This document shows positions 1 through 11,316 of a DNA stretch of 64,000 nucleotides, piece after piece; the stretch's first letter is position 1, and each line of letters begins with the position of its first letter. The notes beneath the pieces are model-generated. The model was not told where the DNA came from, searched no databases, and worked only from the letters and a program-made list of their open reading frames with translations. The stretch spans positions 52,408,001 to 52,472,000 of the forward strand of contig CP136895.1 of the NCBI GenBank assembly GCA_034359265.1, given 5' to 3'. The position numbers and the translations under genes were made by a program. The stretch comes from Canna indica (Eukaryota > Streptophyta > Magnoliopsida > Zingiberales > Cannaceae).

Positions 1-1069
1 CTCTTCTGCACCCGAGTAGACCGTCTTACAACCTACTTCTGGCGCATTCTTACAACCTGCTTATGGCGCATGGTTGTATGCATTGAGGGAATGACACTTT
101 CCCAAATAGAAGACACCAGAATTGTTGTCGGAGGTGTCGCCGGAAACGAGCGGGATTGCCTGTTGTCGTCGAGAAGTCAGGAGCGGGAGGTGGGGTAGGG
201 TTTGATTTTTCTTGGGGGGGGGGGGGCAGCAGAAGTATTTAAAATTAGGGGTTGATGTGGCGTTTGAAAAATAAAATATTAGGGGCTGACGTGGCGTTTG
301 GGATTAAAAAAAATTAAGGATCGAAGTTTGATGACGTGGCAAGTGGGTATTAAAAAATATTTATTTAATACACGTCAGCATGCCACATCATCAGGTTAAC
401 GACGCGGCCGACGGAGTGTTGAAAGAATACTACAATTGGAACAAATGTCTTAGTACGTGTATACAATTGAGACAAAGTAAACTACGAGCTAAAATTGAGA
501 AAAAGTCCAAAGTACAGGCTATATTTAGGTATTTTCCCTAAATTTTTTCTTATTTTCTTACCTTCCATGAGATGCCTGCGAAGGGTGACAGAGACTTTCT
601 TCTCCTTTTACTAATTTGGAGTTTGTACAGTGCTCGCGCGACTTGATTGATGATTGTAACATGCGAGTTGCAAGAATTTGTTGTTGCCATGAATTGAATA
701 AATAATTTTATATTAATTTCAAATTGTCATATATATTTTTTGAAATCATCGTATGCATAGAAGACCATTTTCTTTATATATAATATGCAAAGAGAGAAGT
801 CGATGAACAAATAAGAGTTTGAAATTTACGTTTCTAACTCCTCTAACATCATGTTCCTTTTCAAATTTATTTAAACTTCTTAATAGTTTATTTCAATTTT
901 GTCATCATCCCTTAAGTATTTTGTTAAAATTTATTAAATTTACTTAAATCTGTAGGACTCGATTTCAATTATTCATCAATTTTGTTAATTTTTTCGGTGA
1001 AATTATAGATTGGGGCTCTAATTTTCAAATATTACAATAAAAGGTCAAACCTTTCATTTTGTAACACAA
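1..1069. other. AT-rich non-coding DNA, unassigned
   Basis: No convincing coding region is seen. The first 350 bases contain a G tract near 217-227 and a short direct repeat (about 243-265 and 278-300) around TGAYGTGGCGTTTG. TGACGTGGC recurs at 332-340, and an inverted relative (ACGTCAGC...GCCACATCA) lies near 371-390. The stretch from 430 to 540 resembles a transposon flank, but I cannot name its family. From 540 to 1069 the DNA is plain AT-rich sequence. Confidence 0.4.
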
Positions 1070-1850
1070 CACTACTAGAAAAACGAGCTTATGCGACGGT
1101 CTTAGCGGCCACTGCACCATTGCAAGAGTTCGCCGTAGAAAATCTCTGCGGCCGTGTAAAAACAAGAAAACTATGACTGCGGCCGCGACGACGAGCGGGC
1201 ATTGCACGGGCTGTCAACATCACAAGAAAAACAAGCGTCAATGATGGAAAAATTCATCACCGATGCTTGAGAAATTTTCGTCACAGAGTTCGTTGCTGAA
1301 ACCACCATGGATTAGTGATAGATCAGTGATGAAATTTTGTGACGGATTAGAGACAGACTATTTTGTGAAAATTTGTGACATATTAGTGACAGACTATTTT
1401 GTGATAATTTTGTGACAAATCAGTGACAGATTAGTAATGACTATTTTATGAAAGATTTGTGACAAAAATTTTCGTCACTAATTCGAATTAATCATGACAA
1501 ATCCATCACAACATCAGTCACTGATTTTCAATTGTATGGTTGAATTTGATTAATTCAACTCATTTTCAACTTAAAATACATAATCTATAATTGAAAAACA
1601 AAATACAAAATACATCATTACATCACAGAATGATACATCCTAAAGTGCATCCACATCGTATATAATACATAATCTATTCACAAACAAAATACACAATTCA
1701 TTTTCCAATAGCAAAAACAATAATTTCAACACAAATTGTTCAAACAAAATGATATCCATATAATACATAAGTTTCACAATCCAAGATCTATCCATCTCCA
1801 TATCCAATACTAGTCAAAATAAGAACATAGGTTTCTCTTTCGCCAGTTCC
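1070..1850. mobile_element. CACTA (En/Spm) transposon end with subterminal repeats
   Basis: The sequence CACTACTAGAAAAACGAG at 1070 is the classic terminal inverted repeat of plant CACTA elements, and the second CACTA end at 61847 begins with the same 14 bases. It is followed by a GC-rich patch (1090-1210) and then, at about 1230-1530, by many imperfect copies of GTGACAGATTAGTGAC and TTTTCGTCACTAAT in both orientations, as expected of subterminal transposase-binding repeats. No transposase reading frame follows and no opposite terminus is seen. The element appears truncated where gypsy LTR sequence begins. The right limit is approximate. Confidence 0.65.
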
Positions 1851-2935
1851 ACTAATTCAGTTCGGTTCCTAGGGTCGGCCCTTAGTTTACGGTAACCTCA
1901 AGATTCTTACCAAAGTCCGAAACTCATAAACCGTTCACCAAAATATCCTAGAGTTGACATTTCCCTTAGGGTTCTTACCCAGTCGGCCCTAATAGTTTAG
2001 GACCATCACAAGGTAGCCGACCTAAGCTTAATTTCTCTACCAAGTGAAATTTTTTGATTCTAGGTGTATTCATGCTAGAGTATAAATTATTCCGACGAGT
2101 TTTTTCCCTTTAAATTAAACCATACCCGGCCAACCCTCAAGGTTAAGGGTAAACCGTAGGCAACCGGCCCTAAACCCTTACCATCATTAAGCATATAAAT
2201 CGTTAGATTTCATGGGGCAATATAACCATTATGTAGCCAATCTACAAGCCTATTCCCAATCAACTCATCCCCTTACCCTACCCGATCAGCCCTTAAGGCC
2301 TAGGGACTATTTAGGGGTAGCCGAAATGTAGGGTTCCCAAAACCACAAAAATCTGCATCAAGAGATGCTCTAATATAGGGTATCAACCATGAATCAAATC
2401 AATCGACAAGAAGAATCAAGAAATTCCAAGAATTCCCCAAGGAAAGGGGCGGCTAGGGAAAAAACAATATTCCTATTGTTAAGGGCAAGAAACCACTCAT
2501 AGGAAAAAGGAGACAGAAAGGAAGACGACCCTATGCGGCCTCACGTCAATGAATTCCGGCAACGACGAACTCCGGTCTCCTCCGATCGCCCAATTCCTCT
2601 CTCCCTAGCGCCTAGGGATGCGTGTGGCTCTTCTTGGAGTCGTATGGTCTATATTTTTTTAAAATTACAGAAATACCCCTAGCTTATGTTAAGTCTTGAT
2701 TAACCCCTTACTCGATCGAACCCCTAGCTCATGCGAGTTTCGATCAAACCCCCACACTTGACTCGAGTCCAACACCCACCTAAGGACCAAACAATCCTAA
2801 TAAAATAATTTACTTGCACGTAAAGGATGTACCTTAATTTACGCCCTTCGGCGATTCACCCGGCCCGCTCCAATGCATGTCCAAATTTTCCCACTGAAAT
2901 AATTATACAAAATAAGAAAATTTGTGGGTATTCCA
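1851..2935 (-). mobile_element. Ty3/gypsy 3' LTR (partial)
   Basis: Read on the minus strand, this follows directly after a gypsy polyprotein end and a polypurine tract (complement of CTTCCCCCTTAAAG at 2938-2951). It opens with TGGAATACCC at 2935. A TATA-like box lies near 2648-2657 (complement), followed by a pyrimidine/GC-rich leader (2520-2640), the same layout as the gypsy LTR at 53870-57950. Its far (3') end is not resolved; the limit at about 1851 is where similarity to CACTA DNA stops. Confidence 0.55.
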
Positions 2936-2956
2936 ATCTTCCCCCTTAAAGAAAAT

Positions 2957-3698
2957 TCATCCTCGAATTTTGGGGTAAGAAAGAACTTATTCGATCATCA
3001 AATAGGTAAGAATATTTCTCTCGCATATCCCCCTCCACCTCTTAAGTAGCCTCCTATCCAGAGTGGTGTTCCCAATGAACCTGTATCAAAGGCACCTCCT
3101 TAGACCTCAACTTCCTTACTTGTCCAAAATCTCCACAGGCCTCTCATCATATGAGATCGCCATGTCAACCTCAATCACTGTAGGCTCAAGAATGTGCGAC
3201 TCATCTCCGACATACCGCTTAAGCATAGAAATATGGAAAATCGGATGTACTCTATCCAAACTAGGTGGCAGGGCCAACTCATAAGTCACGACTCCTCGAT
3301 CTACTCATAAGTCACGAAAAGGTCCAATAAACCTGGGGCTCAACTTCCCTTTCTTTTCAAATCTTAACACTCCCTTCTTAGGAGACACTTTCAGGAAATA
3401 GACCCCCCTCTAAAAACTCAACAACCCGAGCCTTCCCATCGGCATACATCTTTTGACGACTTTGAGCTGCCAAGAGCTACTCCTTAATCAACTTTACTTT
3501 TTTCACATCATCCTGCACTAAATTCGGTCCAAACATCTGTGCCTCGCCAACCTCAAACCAACCCACCGGGGATCTACATCTTCGCCCGTACAGGGCTTCA
3601 AATGGTGTCATCCCAATACTACTCTGGTGTCTATTATTATAAGCAAACTCCACCAAAGGCAGATGCTTTTCCCAACCATCATGGGTAAGTCGCATGAT
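2957..3698 (-). pseudogene. Ty3/gypsy polyprotein C-terminus (integrase C-term plus chromodomain-like tail), broken
   Basis: Minus-strand translation of 3477-3695 gives the end of a chromovirus-type integrase, with LPLVEFAYNNRHQSSIGM, PFEALYGRRCRSP and WFEVGE, all highly conserved after the DDE core. Downstream, across two or more frames and stops (about 2957-3476), come RFIGPF, YELALPP, VHPIFHISMLKRY, then VRKLRSKEVPLIQVHW and EAT.EVEGDMREKYSYLF, the chromodomain-like tail of Tekay/Del-type elements. Catalytic residues, RNase H and RT are absent: the copy is cut at about 3698. In function it would have joined element cDNA to chromatin; it is now non-coding debris. Confidence 0.8.
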
Positions 3699-4212
3699 GG
3701 ATAACTAGACTCTTGATTTATTATGAGCATATTGTGATCAACATGATTAGACAAAAGGCATGGTACTTAATTATGGATGAGTGTAATTAAAGTGATCCAT
3801 ATTTGTTGCGGGTTTAGGAATGGGAATGATGAAGCATACTGTACAATTTAATCTGAATTGATGTTCGTAATTAGAGTTGGAAAGTGTACTCAGAGTTATA
3901 TATATATAATTATATAAGTACATATGCCTCCATTTTGATGATTAATTGAATGTTGCATTGGAATGTGCTATATAAAATATTATAGGGTGATTTGGATAGT
4001 TGTATATGAATAGTTGCATCTCATCTTCAATTGGATAGTTGCATCCAATTGAAGTCAACTCTTACATCATAAGAGTTGACTTCAATTGGATGAAGGTTAT
4101 CATGATTCTAGTGTATGGATTGCACAAATAAGTAGATGGTGTCATTAATAATGGGCGAATAAGCCATAGAATTTGTGTTTGTAATCAAGGAGTTCTTATA
4201 ATTATGATTAAT
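3699..4212. other. AT-rich spacer with a hairpin
   Basis: No coding signal is seen. The DNA is AT-rich with scattered ATATAT runs (3900-3920), a perfect hairpin at 4042-4092 (listed separately), and no similarity to other parts of the window that I can see. It lies between a truncated gypsy pol end and the outer edge of a gypsy LTR at 4213. Confidence 0.4.
4042..4092. repeat. Perfect 23-bp inverted repeat (hairpin)
   Basis: The arms at 4042-4064 and 4070-4092 are exact reverse complements (23 bp) separated by a 5-base loop, CATCA. A further copy of part of the arm (TTCAATTGGATAGTTGCATC) lies just upstream. The structure could be the core of a small foldback element or MITE, or a small-RNA hairpin; no terminal duplication was identified. 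Confidence 0.85.
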
Positions 4213-6356
4213 TGTCACGCCCCAACTCATGATCACGTGACCGGCCAGGGTATACTTGCCTATACCCCGCAGCCTAACCCTTACACATGCCAACTCAAAT
4301 AAATAAACATAGCAGAAATAATGTAACAAGTTTTATTTCAAAAGAAAAACCAAACCAGATTTCATATAAGTAAGTTTATCAAGTAGAAAGTGCGAAAATA
4401 ATAAATCAAAGTTCAACAGTGTACTTTAACAAATGAAATCTGACAAATAGACATAAATGTAACCATGGGACTACAACTCCGAAACACCAAATCACAAGTG
4501 CAAGACAAAACTACTACAGACTTGACTACGACCCCTAACTAGGACTGCTATGAGATCAATGTGGCTCATCTGCCCTCCAGCTGCGCCAAGTGCTCTAGCT
4601 CACCTCACCAGTCATGCTCTACAAAACAAAACAAAACGACAACGGGTGAGTTCAAAGAACTCAGTGAGCGGTTCAACCAACCCCCACAAGAAACCAAACA
4701 CAGACATATAACATAGTGATAAAACATCTGACTCAAGCAGGAAAGGTCACAAGGGTATGACTAGCTAACAGGCCATCTGGCCACATGCCCGAAGGCATCC
4801 AACACGCAAACGGTGAAGAACAATAGGCCTAAGCCTACAATGCCCTAAGGCAACAAAACATACTAGGATAATCGAGATTGGCCCATCCGAACTTATCCTA
4901 ATATAAAGAAACTCGGGAGCAATCGGGATTGGCCCGTCCGAACTTGCTCCACGAGGCGCGAAGGAACAATCGGGATTCGCCTGTTCGAACTTGTCCCTTT
5001 AAGATATCAGAGGAATAATCAGGATTTGCCCTCCGAAGTTATTCCTTGAAAGAAACTTAGGAACAATCGGGATTTGCCCGTCCGAACTTGTTCCACGAGG
5101 AAGCACAGGAACAATCGGGATTTGCCCATCCGAACTTGTTCCAAAGGAGATAACGTAGTAATAATCGAAATTCGCCCATCCGAACTTATTCTTTTAAACA
5201 CAGGTTGGGAATTAAACATCCAACCTTCCGGGCTAAGCCCGCAATCCGGCTAGTAAGCCGAGCCTCTCTGTCATTCATAAAAATATGGCGTAACATGACC
5301 TAAGTCAAGTGTTTCCTACGATGTCTCAGGGATATACCCTAATTGGGAACGTTACAACACTCAATACCCAATCCCAACCCTTAGACCCGTAATATCATAA
5401 ACTCGTGAGGTTTTATTTTATGCATAAACTTTATTTATTGGTTCATAACAAATCATGTTGCCCCTTTTGAATTTTAATTATGCAATTAAAATTATAATCA
5501 CTATAATTAGGGTTTTGTTTTAGGGTTTTATTTTAGCTTACTATTGTGCTCAAAACTGATGTGTCTAACCCTAATCTGGTCTCTACAGTGTGCCCTATAT
5601 TTCCAAACTATATTTTCTAGTCAAAACGATAGGTTACATGACTATATTCAGAAATCTATCTGCATCACAACAGAGTTTTCAAAATCAGCTCAGATTCAAC
5701 AATTCAGCATGAATTTTCAGCAAGATTAAATTTTCAGCATGCCATGGTAATTAAATCCGAAGTTCATAGAAATTAAATCTTTAATTACCGTTAAAACAGA
5801 ATTATAACATTTAGATAAATCTCACAACATACATATTTATTAAACAAGACTAGCAAGAACCTACATCATTTTAAATCAAGAATCAAACTCCATGATCAAG
5901 AACCCACATCAAGATCACACATGGCATCAAGATTAAACCCTATCTTTGTTAAACACGATTACTAATCAAAAATCACAGATTGATTACCAAGCATGCATTA
6001 ACATGTAGAAACCTAAATTGACAAGAAATTCATGGCATAGATCTCAAGAATTCACAAGAAATCTCTCTTAGACATTTTATCAAACACCTAGAGGGCACCC
6101 TTATCTCCACCTTGGCCGAGCACCCCTAGGATCATCCTAGGGCTGCTGAGCACCATAGGGGAGGGTTCGGGTCTCCTCTCGCATGGCAATCACAAAGAAA
6201 CGGCGAGAACTCGAGAGTCAACGAAAAATCAACAAGAACATTTGGACAGCTCGATAGCCTGTTCACATTTTCGTCCCAATGGAAATTTTGTTTTTTTCTT
6301 AAGATTTTAAAGAAGGGGGCAGCTCGATCGGCCGATCGGGAGAGGAATCTGGACAA
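4213..6356 (-). mobile_element. Ty3/gypsy LTR (family with TGTCACGCCCC end), 5' truncated
   Basis: The left edge TGTCACGCCCCAACTC is the reverse complement of the right edge of the LTR at 30410-33043 (TTGGGGCGTGACA at 33031-33043), so this copy is in minus orientation. Both copies share the stretch around CCTAGGGGTGCTCGGCC (complement near 6110-6150 here; 31300-31330 there), the AT-rich middle, and the hairpin block. The upstream part (U3 and TATA) is missing: at 6356 it abuts a Tat/Athila RT fragment. No matching second LTR or internal region is attached. Confidence 0.75.
4866..5191 (-). repeat. Array of seven imperfect hairpin repeats in a gypsy LTR
   Basis: Seven units of 33-35 bases lie at 4866-4898, 4916-4950, 4963-4996, 5012-5045, 5060-5094, 5108-5142 and 5158-5191. 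Each has the form stem - AATCGGGATT - GCCCGTCCGAAC - stem. The outer stems differ between units but stay paired: GGATAA/TTATCC, GGAGCAA/TTGCTCC, GGAATAA/TTATTCC, GGAACAA/TTGTTCC (twice); the third and seventh are weaker. An inner pairing TCGG/CCGA adds to each. This is compensatory change, a sign that the fold matters as RNA or DNA. The related LTR at 30410-33043 has three such units. Confidence 0.85.
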
Positions 6357-6626
6357 TGCGGCTATCCTCCCGATGAGTTGTTGTACTTCCTTGATGTTGT
6401 GCGGGCTTCACATCTCTTGAATGGCTCGACATTTCTCCGGATTAGCTTCTATCCCTTGGTGCATCATCATGAAGCCTAAGAATTTGCCGTCGTGAACTCT
6501 GAAAGCGTACTTTTTCGGGTTTACATCTCATGTTGTAGTATCTAAGATGGCATAAGATCTTGATGAGATCATTGCATTGGTCTTCGGTGGCCAGTGTCTT
6601 GGCAACCATGTCGTCAACATACACTT
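6357..6626 (-). pseudogene. Ty3/gypsy (Tat/Athila-type) reverse transcriptase fragment
   Basis: The minus-strand translation starts at the RT catalytic motif, VYVDDMVAKT, then runs through H/D-rich linker and LRYYNMRCKPEKVRF (palm/thumb boundary) to GIEANPEKCRAI and VQQLIGRIA, with frame slips in between. This order is typical of Tat and Athila gypsy RT. Everything N-terminal to YVDD is missing at about 6626, where non-coding Tat-like DNA begins, and the C-terminal side is cut at 6357 by an LTR. Both aspartates of the YVDD motif survive but the enzyme cannot be complete. Confidence 0.75.
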
Positions 6627-7932
6627 ATGTTCATGCCTGAGGATCGGACTACTCTAGTCTGGTTCGATGTCTCTCCTGGTCAGATTCAATGCCGGCGGGG
6701 GAGGGGGGGGGGGTGGGGTTGGGACTATACAAGATACTCTGATGCTCAAGTTAGGGAAACTCCATGGTGGAGTTAATGAAATTGGAACTTAGGGTTACCT
6801 GAGGCGTGCGTGTCTGTATTTATTGCAGGTGAAGGTGATGAAGACGCCCGGTAATCTCACAAGGATATTGCTCAAAATGGGTCGAGGCTGATCCCGGAGA
6901 TGGCGGGCTTGTAAGTGTGTATCCCTTGTGATAAGGGATGATGTGGATGTCCTTGTTTGGCCGGGTGGAGCCCTCGGGCAGAGCCGTTTGACCTGGCTCG
7001 AGTCAAGTCCAGGAGTATAGCTGGGCAGTACTCCTTGGTGGAGCCGTCTGCTTTGAAGTCAGTTGTGGGGCGTTGTGGGGTCCAATGACCAGTCCCAATA
7101 GTTCTAGTCTAGTCCACAGCTCCCGAGCTTGGACGGAGACTGGAGGACTGTGTATCGAGCTCTTAAGTAGTTTTGACTGCCTTGTTTCTTATGTCTCTGT
7201 AGAACTTCTGGAAATATTTGTCGTGTTACGTTCAGCCATTTATAAAGGCACCGGAGCGAATGGCCGAGGAGGCCGAACTGGAGCAAATGGCCGAGGAGGC
7301 TGAGCTGGGGCAAATGGCCGAGGAGACCGAGCTGGAGCGAATGACCGAGGAGGCCGAGCTAGAGGAAATGGCTGAGGAGACCGAGTTGGAGCAGATGGTC
7401 CAGGAGGCCGAGCTGGAGCAAATGGCCGACGATGCTGAGCTAGAGCAAGTGGCCGAGGAGGCCGAACTTGGTTGGTACATAACAACTTTGTCTTTTCCAG
7501 GAACGAATCATATTGTAATATCTTGTAGTGTTAATCTTGTCTTCTCATCTTCTGTGCTTAGCAGGGTGGCTTACTAGTAGGGCACCTTTTGGTTGGATTT
7601 TGCCTTTTTAGTACAGGAGGGTAATCATGATAGGAAAGTGTTCCTACGGACTCACGTGGTTTTCTAGGAAACCGCTGTTTGGTGGGTTTGGTCTGCTGAG
7701 ATTCATCTTGCGATATATTTGTTGACCATCGGTGGGGGGTTTATTGTCTTCGAAGCAATATCTCTCCCCTCATTCTTTGGACTTTTCTCCAGTGGCATGC
7801 AAGATTTTTTAGGTTTTTAGCTTTCTTCGTTAGCCATATGTGTCCTAAGGTTTTCTCCAGCAGCAGACGAGTTTTTTTAATTTTTAAGCTTTCTTCGTTT
7901 GCCACAGGTGTCTAGGGTTTTTCCTCAAGCTG
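6627..7932. mobile_element. Tat-like gypsy LTR/untranslated region
   Basis: This GC-richer stretch has a long G tract (about 6697-6714) and then phrases such as GATACTCTGATGCTCAAG (about 6731-6748) that I associate with LTRs of Tat-lineage elements. A TATA-like TTATAAAGG occurs near 7240. A 27-bp tandem repeat (7260-7475) lies within it. It leads without a visible break into an ORF at 7933. I read it as the LTR flanking the antisense ORF of a Tat element; exact LTR ends were not found. Confidence 0.45.
7260..7475 (+). repeat. 27-bp tandem minisatellite, eight units, open in several frames
   Basis: Eight units of 27 bp (start ATGGCCGAGGAGGCCGAGCT) run head to tail with about 75-95% identity. 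On the plus strand they encode repeats of MAEEAELEQ; on the minus strand two other frames are also open (Ser/Ala-rich and Pro/Arg-rich) because the unit length is a multiple of three. No ATG context, homology or conserved downstream sequence argues for translation, so I treat it as a minisatellite in a retrotransposon LTR. Confidence 0.8.
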
Positions 7933-8067
7933 ATGGTGAAGAGAAAAGCCAGGACCATGCCGGACCATGCCAGAGGTAAGGGCGTTGAAGAGGGTTCTCG
8001 ATCTTACTCTTGGGTTTTTCGTAGGATACATCGGGAGAGTTCGATGATAACTACCTTGAGTAACATT
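7933..8067 (+). pseudogene. N-terminal fragment of a 'putative gypsy-type transposon' ORF (Tat antisense ORF)
   Basis: The ORF opens with ATG at 7933 (MVKRKARTMPDHARGKG...), Arg/Lys-rich, and is interrupted after codon SNI at 8067 by a Sirevirus-like LTR. If the insert (8068-22278) and one ACATT copy are ignored, the frame continues without a break at 22284, which supports the duplication call. The family resembles the plant domain annotated as putative gypsy-type transposon (Pfam PF04195 by memory). Its biochemical role is unknown. Confidence 0.6.
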
Positions 8068-8939
8068 TGTTGGCGTAAGGTTTTCAACCTTAGTCTTAAT
8101 CTCGGTTTTGATGATAACAAACATGGAACTAATGGTTTCATGGAAAAATATTTTTAGGTTCCATATCAGTTAGAGCACGACGTCCTCGATCAGAAATATC
8201 AGAGAAATTGGAGAAATTGGCAAGGACGCTCGGCGACGCTCAGGATTCTTTGGGAAGAAAAAGGTTTGATTTAGAGTGCCTAGAATGATTGTGTACTCCT
8301 ATTTTATAATGCAAAACCCAAAAATCGAAACTCGAACCCCAAAACATGAAAACCCAAAAAGTCAGAAAATAGCATGGAAATTCTCTAAGGCTAGGGAGCT
8401 CCTTGGAGGGCTATATGACCTAGACATTTTCTTCGCACCAAAAGTCCCGGTAATTGCTCCTTAGGTAGAGAAACAAGTTAACGACCTATTTTTAAGGAAT
8501 TTTTGGGAACCTTTAACCTATCCATATTTGATCTCGGAGATTATAAAATTTATGGTTTTCACAAATTTGTACTAGACTCCAAAAGTTAGATTTTGATTCT
8601 TAAGGATTTTTATTTTTTAGATATTTTTATTGAATCCAAATGGAGGTAATCCTTATTTAACATTTATATTTTAAAATTAAAGTTAAAAAATGTTAAATAA
8701 GACTAACACTAGTGAAGAATCAACAAACTACCCTACCTGCGAGTTTCGGCCGACCCGTGGCCGAACCTAGATCGAACGAGGGTAGCACGACGGTCGATCG
8801 GATTGTCCAACACCTAATGCTTCATTGAGCCATTCCTACATATTTGCTAAGACTTCTTGAGCTATTCTTTGAGCAAACCCTAGTTCTTATACAAAAACCT
8901 TGATTTGGCCCTTCACACTTCATCGATTCATCTTGAAGG

Positions 8940-11302
8940 TGTTGGGATGGGAATAAGAAACGCAACGAAAATAACAATTTAAAAATTTGAAACATCCCAA
9001 AACAGCGATCTACTTTAGCAACAATTAAGGAATTCAATCTATGAGAGAAGGGGAAAGGTATACCTTATACAGCGGTTGGATATGGCTGATGATCCTATCC
9101 CCGTCTTGAGACACACACGTGCACGTCCTCAACGATAGTCCACACCAAGCACCTTACAACAATAGGGGCAGCAAACACCGGGGCTCATTGTGGCTCAACG
9201 GAGAAGCTTTCTCAATCCCAAAATCCATATAGGCAAGGGCGACCCTTCCACCAAGAAAAGAGCACCAAAAAGGGAGGAAGAGGGGATGAGAAAACAACGG
9301 AATGAGAGAGTAGACAAAAGAATACCTCGCTGTCCTTCTTGGACTCCTTCAAAAAGATGAAGTAAGCGGTACACCCAATTAGAAGACACCTTCAATTTGG
9401 TTTCACCAAAGCCCGGGGAAGGAGGAAGAAGATGGCCGGCCACCAATGGAGAGGAGGAAGAACCAATTCACCAACCCCCTCCATGGGGTGCTCGGCTACT
9501 ATTTATAGAGAGGGGGTGGTTACAAGGTAAACCCCCCCCTAAAAACTCTCTCCCCTGAATTCAAAATTTCGGGGTTTGCCTCCAAAATATAATTCATATT
9601 TTAATGGCTTCATAATAATTCTAAATTAATTAAGTCCAATAAAATATAAATTTTAATTTATCTCCATAAATTAAGAGCCTACAAATAAGAATGATAATTA
9701 TCTAAACTAACCAATTCTCTAAAAGGTAGGAAAGTGGTTTATCTAAATAATTCAATTTCTTATTTATTAATAGAATTATGATTTATCCTCATAAATCATA
9801 TATCTATTAATTTTACGATTTATCTCCATAAATCAAATTCTTATTCATTAGAATTTATCCAAATAAATTAATTTCTAATTAATCGATTAAGCTCACGGTT
9901 GAAAACTAATTTTCCCACTATTTATATTTGATTCAAAATCAAATTATATTTAATTCATAATTAAATATATTCCCGGTCAAGTAGTTAATTAAATATTTAA
10001 TTCATAATTAAATTTAATCAACTAGAAATATTATCATGTGCCAATCCCCACAATTTAGGAATGCCCTACAAACTAGGGTTACTGAGGAACTCCTTTCTTG
10101 CGCATTCATTCCTATAGGAAACACATCTCCTATTATGTCCGTAAATGAGATCCGTGATCTAGTTGCAGCATGTCCATGCTAGTAGACATATAATGCCGCA
10201 TTCGGACTCTATCTCATAAAGCCTGTTACGAGGTTAGCCTACTGTGTGTGACCCATTGGGCCCACAACTAAGCCAGTAGTGAGTTGTGCATAACGGAGAG
10301 TCGGATCCGATAGAACGACTTCTATTCAAATCTTACGAGAATCCACGAAATCCCTTTAGTGTGGTCATGAGGGACTCCACTCACAAGTCAAGATTGACGT
10401 CTAGCAACATGTCATGACTACCCGAATAGTGTGAGGTTCAATCTACAGTGATCGAACGTCATTCGGTGATTAATTACCGTGCAACTAAATCCCTCGGTTA
10501 CAATGTCCCGAAGTCGGCTAGGGTATGAAAGAAGTGTCAAACCCTAATATCGGTTCATATGTATTCCACCCGCCAAGACATCATCTCAATAATGAAACGT
10601 CATAAACATCTTCCTGACTTTCATTTCTACTCCGGCCAGAGATTCTCGAGTCGACACTTGCAGGGACACATAAGACATTATCTTCTTGTACAAGGAGTAA
10701 CCGATTCCATATTGGTTGCTCACCTACCTCCATGAATGCTTCCTCATGCCCAGTAATACCCGACACATGACGCTGAGGGCTACGTAAGGATAAAACCAAA
10801 GCAATGGGTCATCACTCACAAGGTAACCATCACAACCTCAGTTCCAAGGACTGCTTGCACCTACTATCACCCGAGGAACATCCTATTGACACTCATGTAA
10901 GGATTCTATTCTATGTTCCTCGTGTAGGTCCGTTTAGTGAACTCATTCATAAATGAGCATCTGCACTTGTACATTAATGATGACTCATAGGTAATTGTGA
11001 GATTAGCTACCCCCTATCGTATAGGGCATATACCAAGTGCACTAGTCTATCCGGAATCACCAATCCCGTAATCTATGATCCTCTGACTAGGAACATTTAG
11101 AACAGGGGCATTTGGATTCCAAGTCTCACTGGCATGATCTCATCATGGCCTTAGAATCATTTGCCTGAATTCTTAGGGTTCATCATAATCTTTCTAAATA
11201 AAGATGCAGCATATGATGAAAATTGCCTCATTAAGTAAATTACCCTTGAATAGTCCCCAAACAAATCGACATGTGATTGGCTCAAGAGCACTATTCCTTT
11301 CA
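8940..11302 (-). repeat. copia-1 3' LTR
   Basis: A 2363-bp LTR, element sense from 11302 (TGAAAGGAATAG) to 8940 (CCCATCCCAACA). It aligns along its length with the 5' LTR at 17077-19917, which has a 616-bp foreign insert and a small rearrangement. A TATA box (CTATAAATAG) lies at about 9499-9508 on the minus strand. Apparent short ORFs in it (such as 9195-9446 and 10581-10799) are not conserved with the other copy and I treat them as chance. Confidence 0.85.
9499..9508 (-). promoter_or_regulatory. TATA box of copia-1 3' LTR
   Basis: CTATAAATAG on the minus strand. It is conserved in the 5' LTR at 17635-17644 and precedes the presumed R region. It marks the predicted U3/R transition. Confidence 0.65.
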
Positions 11303-11316
11303 ATCTCCCACTTGCA
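11303..11316 (-). other. Polypurine tract of copia-1
   Basis: On the minus strand, GCAAGTGGGAGAT sits immediately before the 3' LTR start TGAAAGG. The same tract is found at 23618-23631 in copia-2. It would prime plus-strand cDNA synthesis. Confidence 0.7.

Noticed and set aside
4866..5191. CRISPR-like array
   Set aside because: Spacing is irregular, units are palindromic and divergent, there are no unique spacers of constant length and the DNA is eukaryotic.
7218..7577. 119-codon acidic repeat protein
   Set aside because: Explained by a 27-bp minisatellite; two minus-strand frames are equally open.
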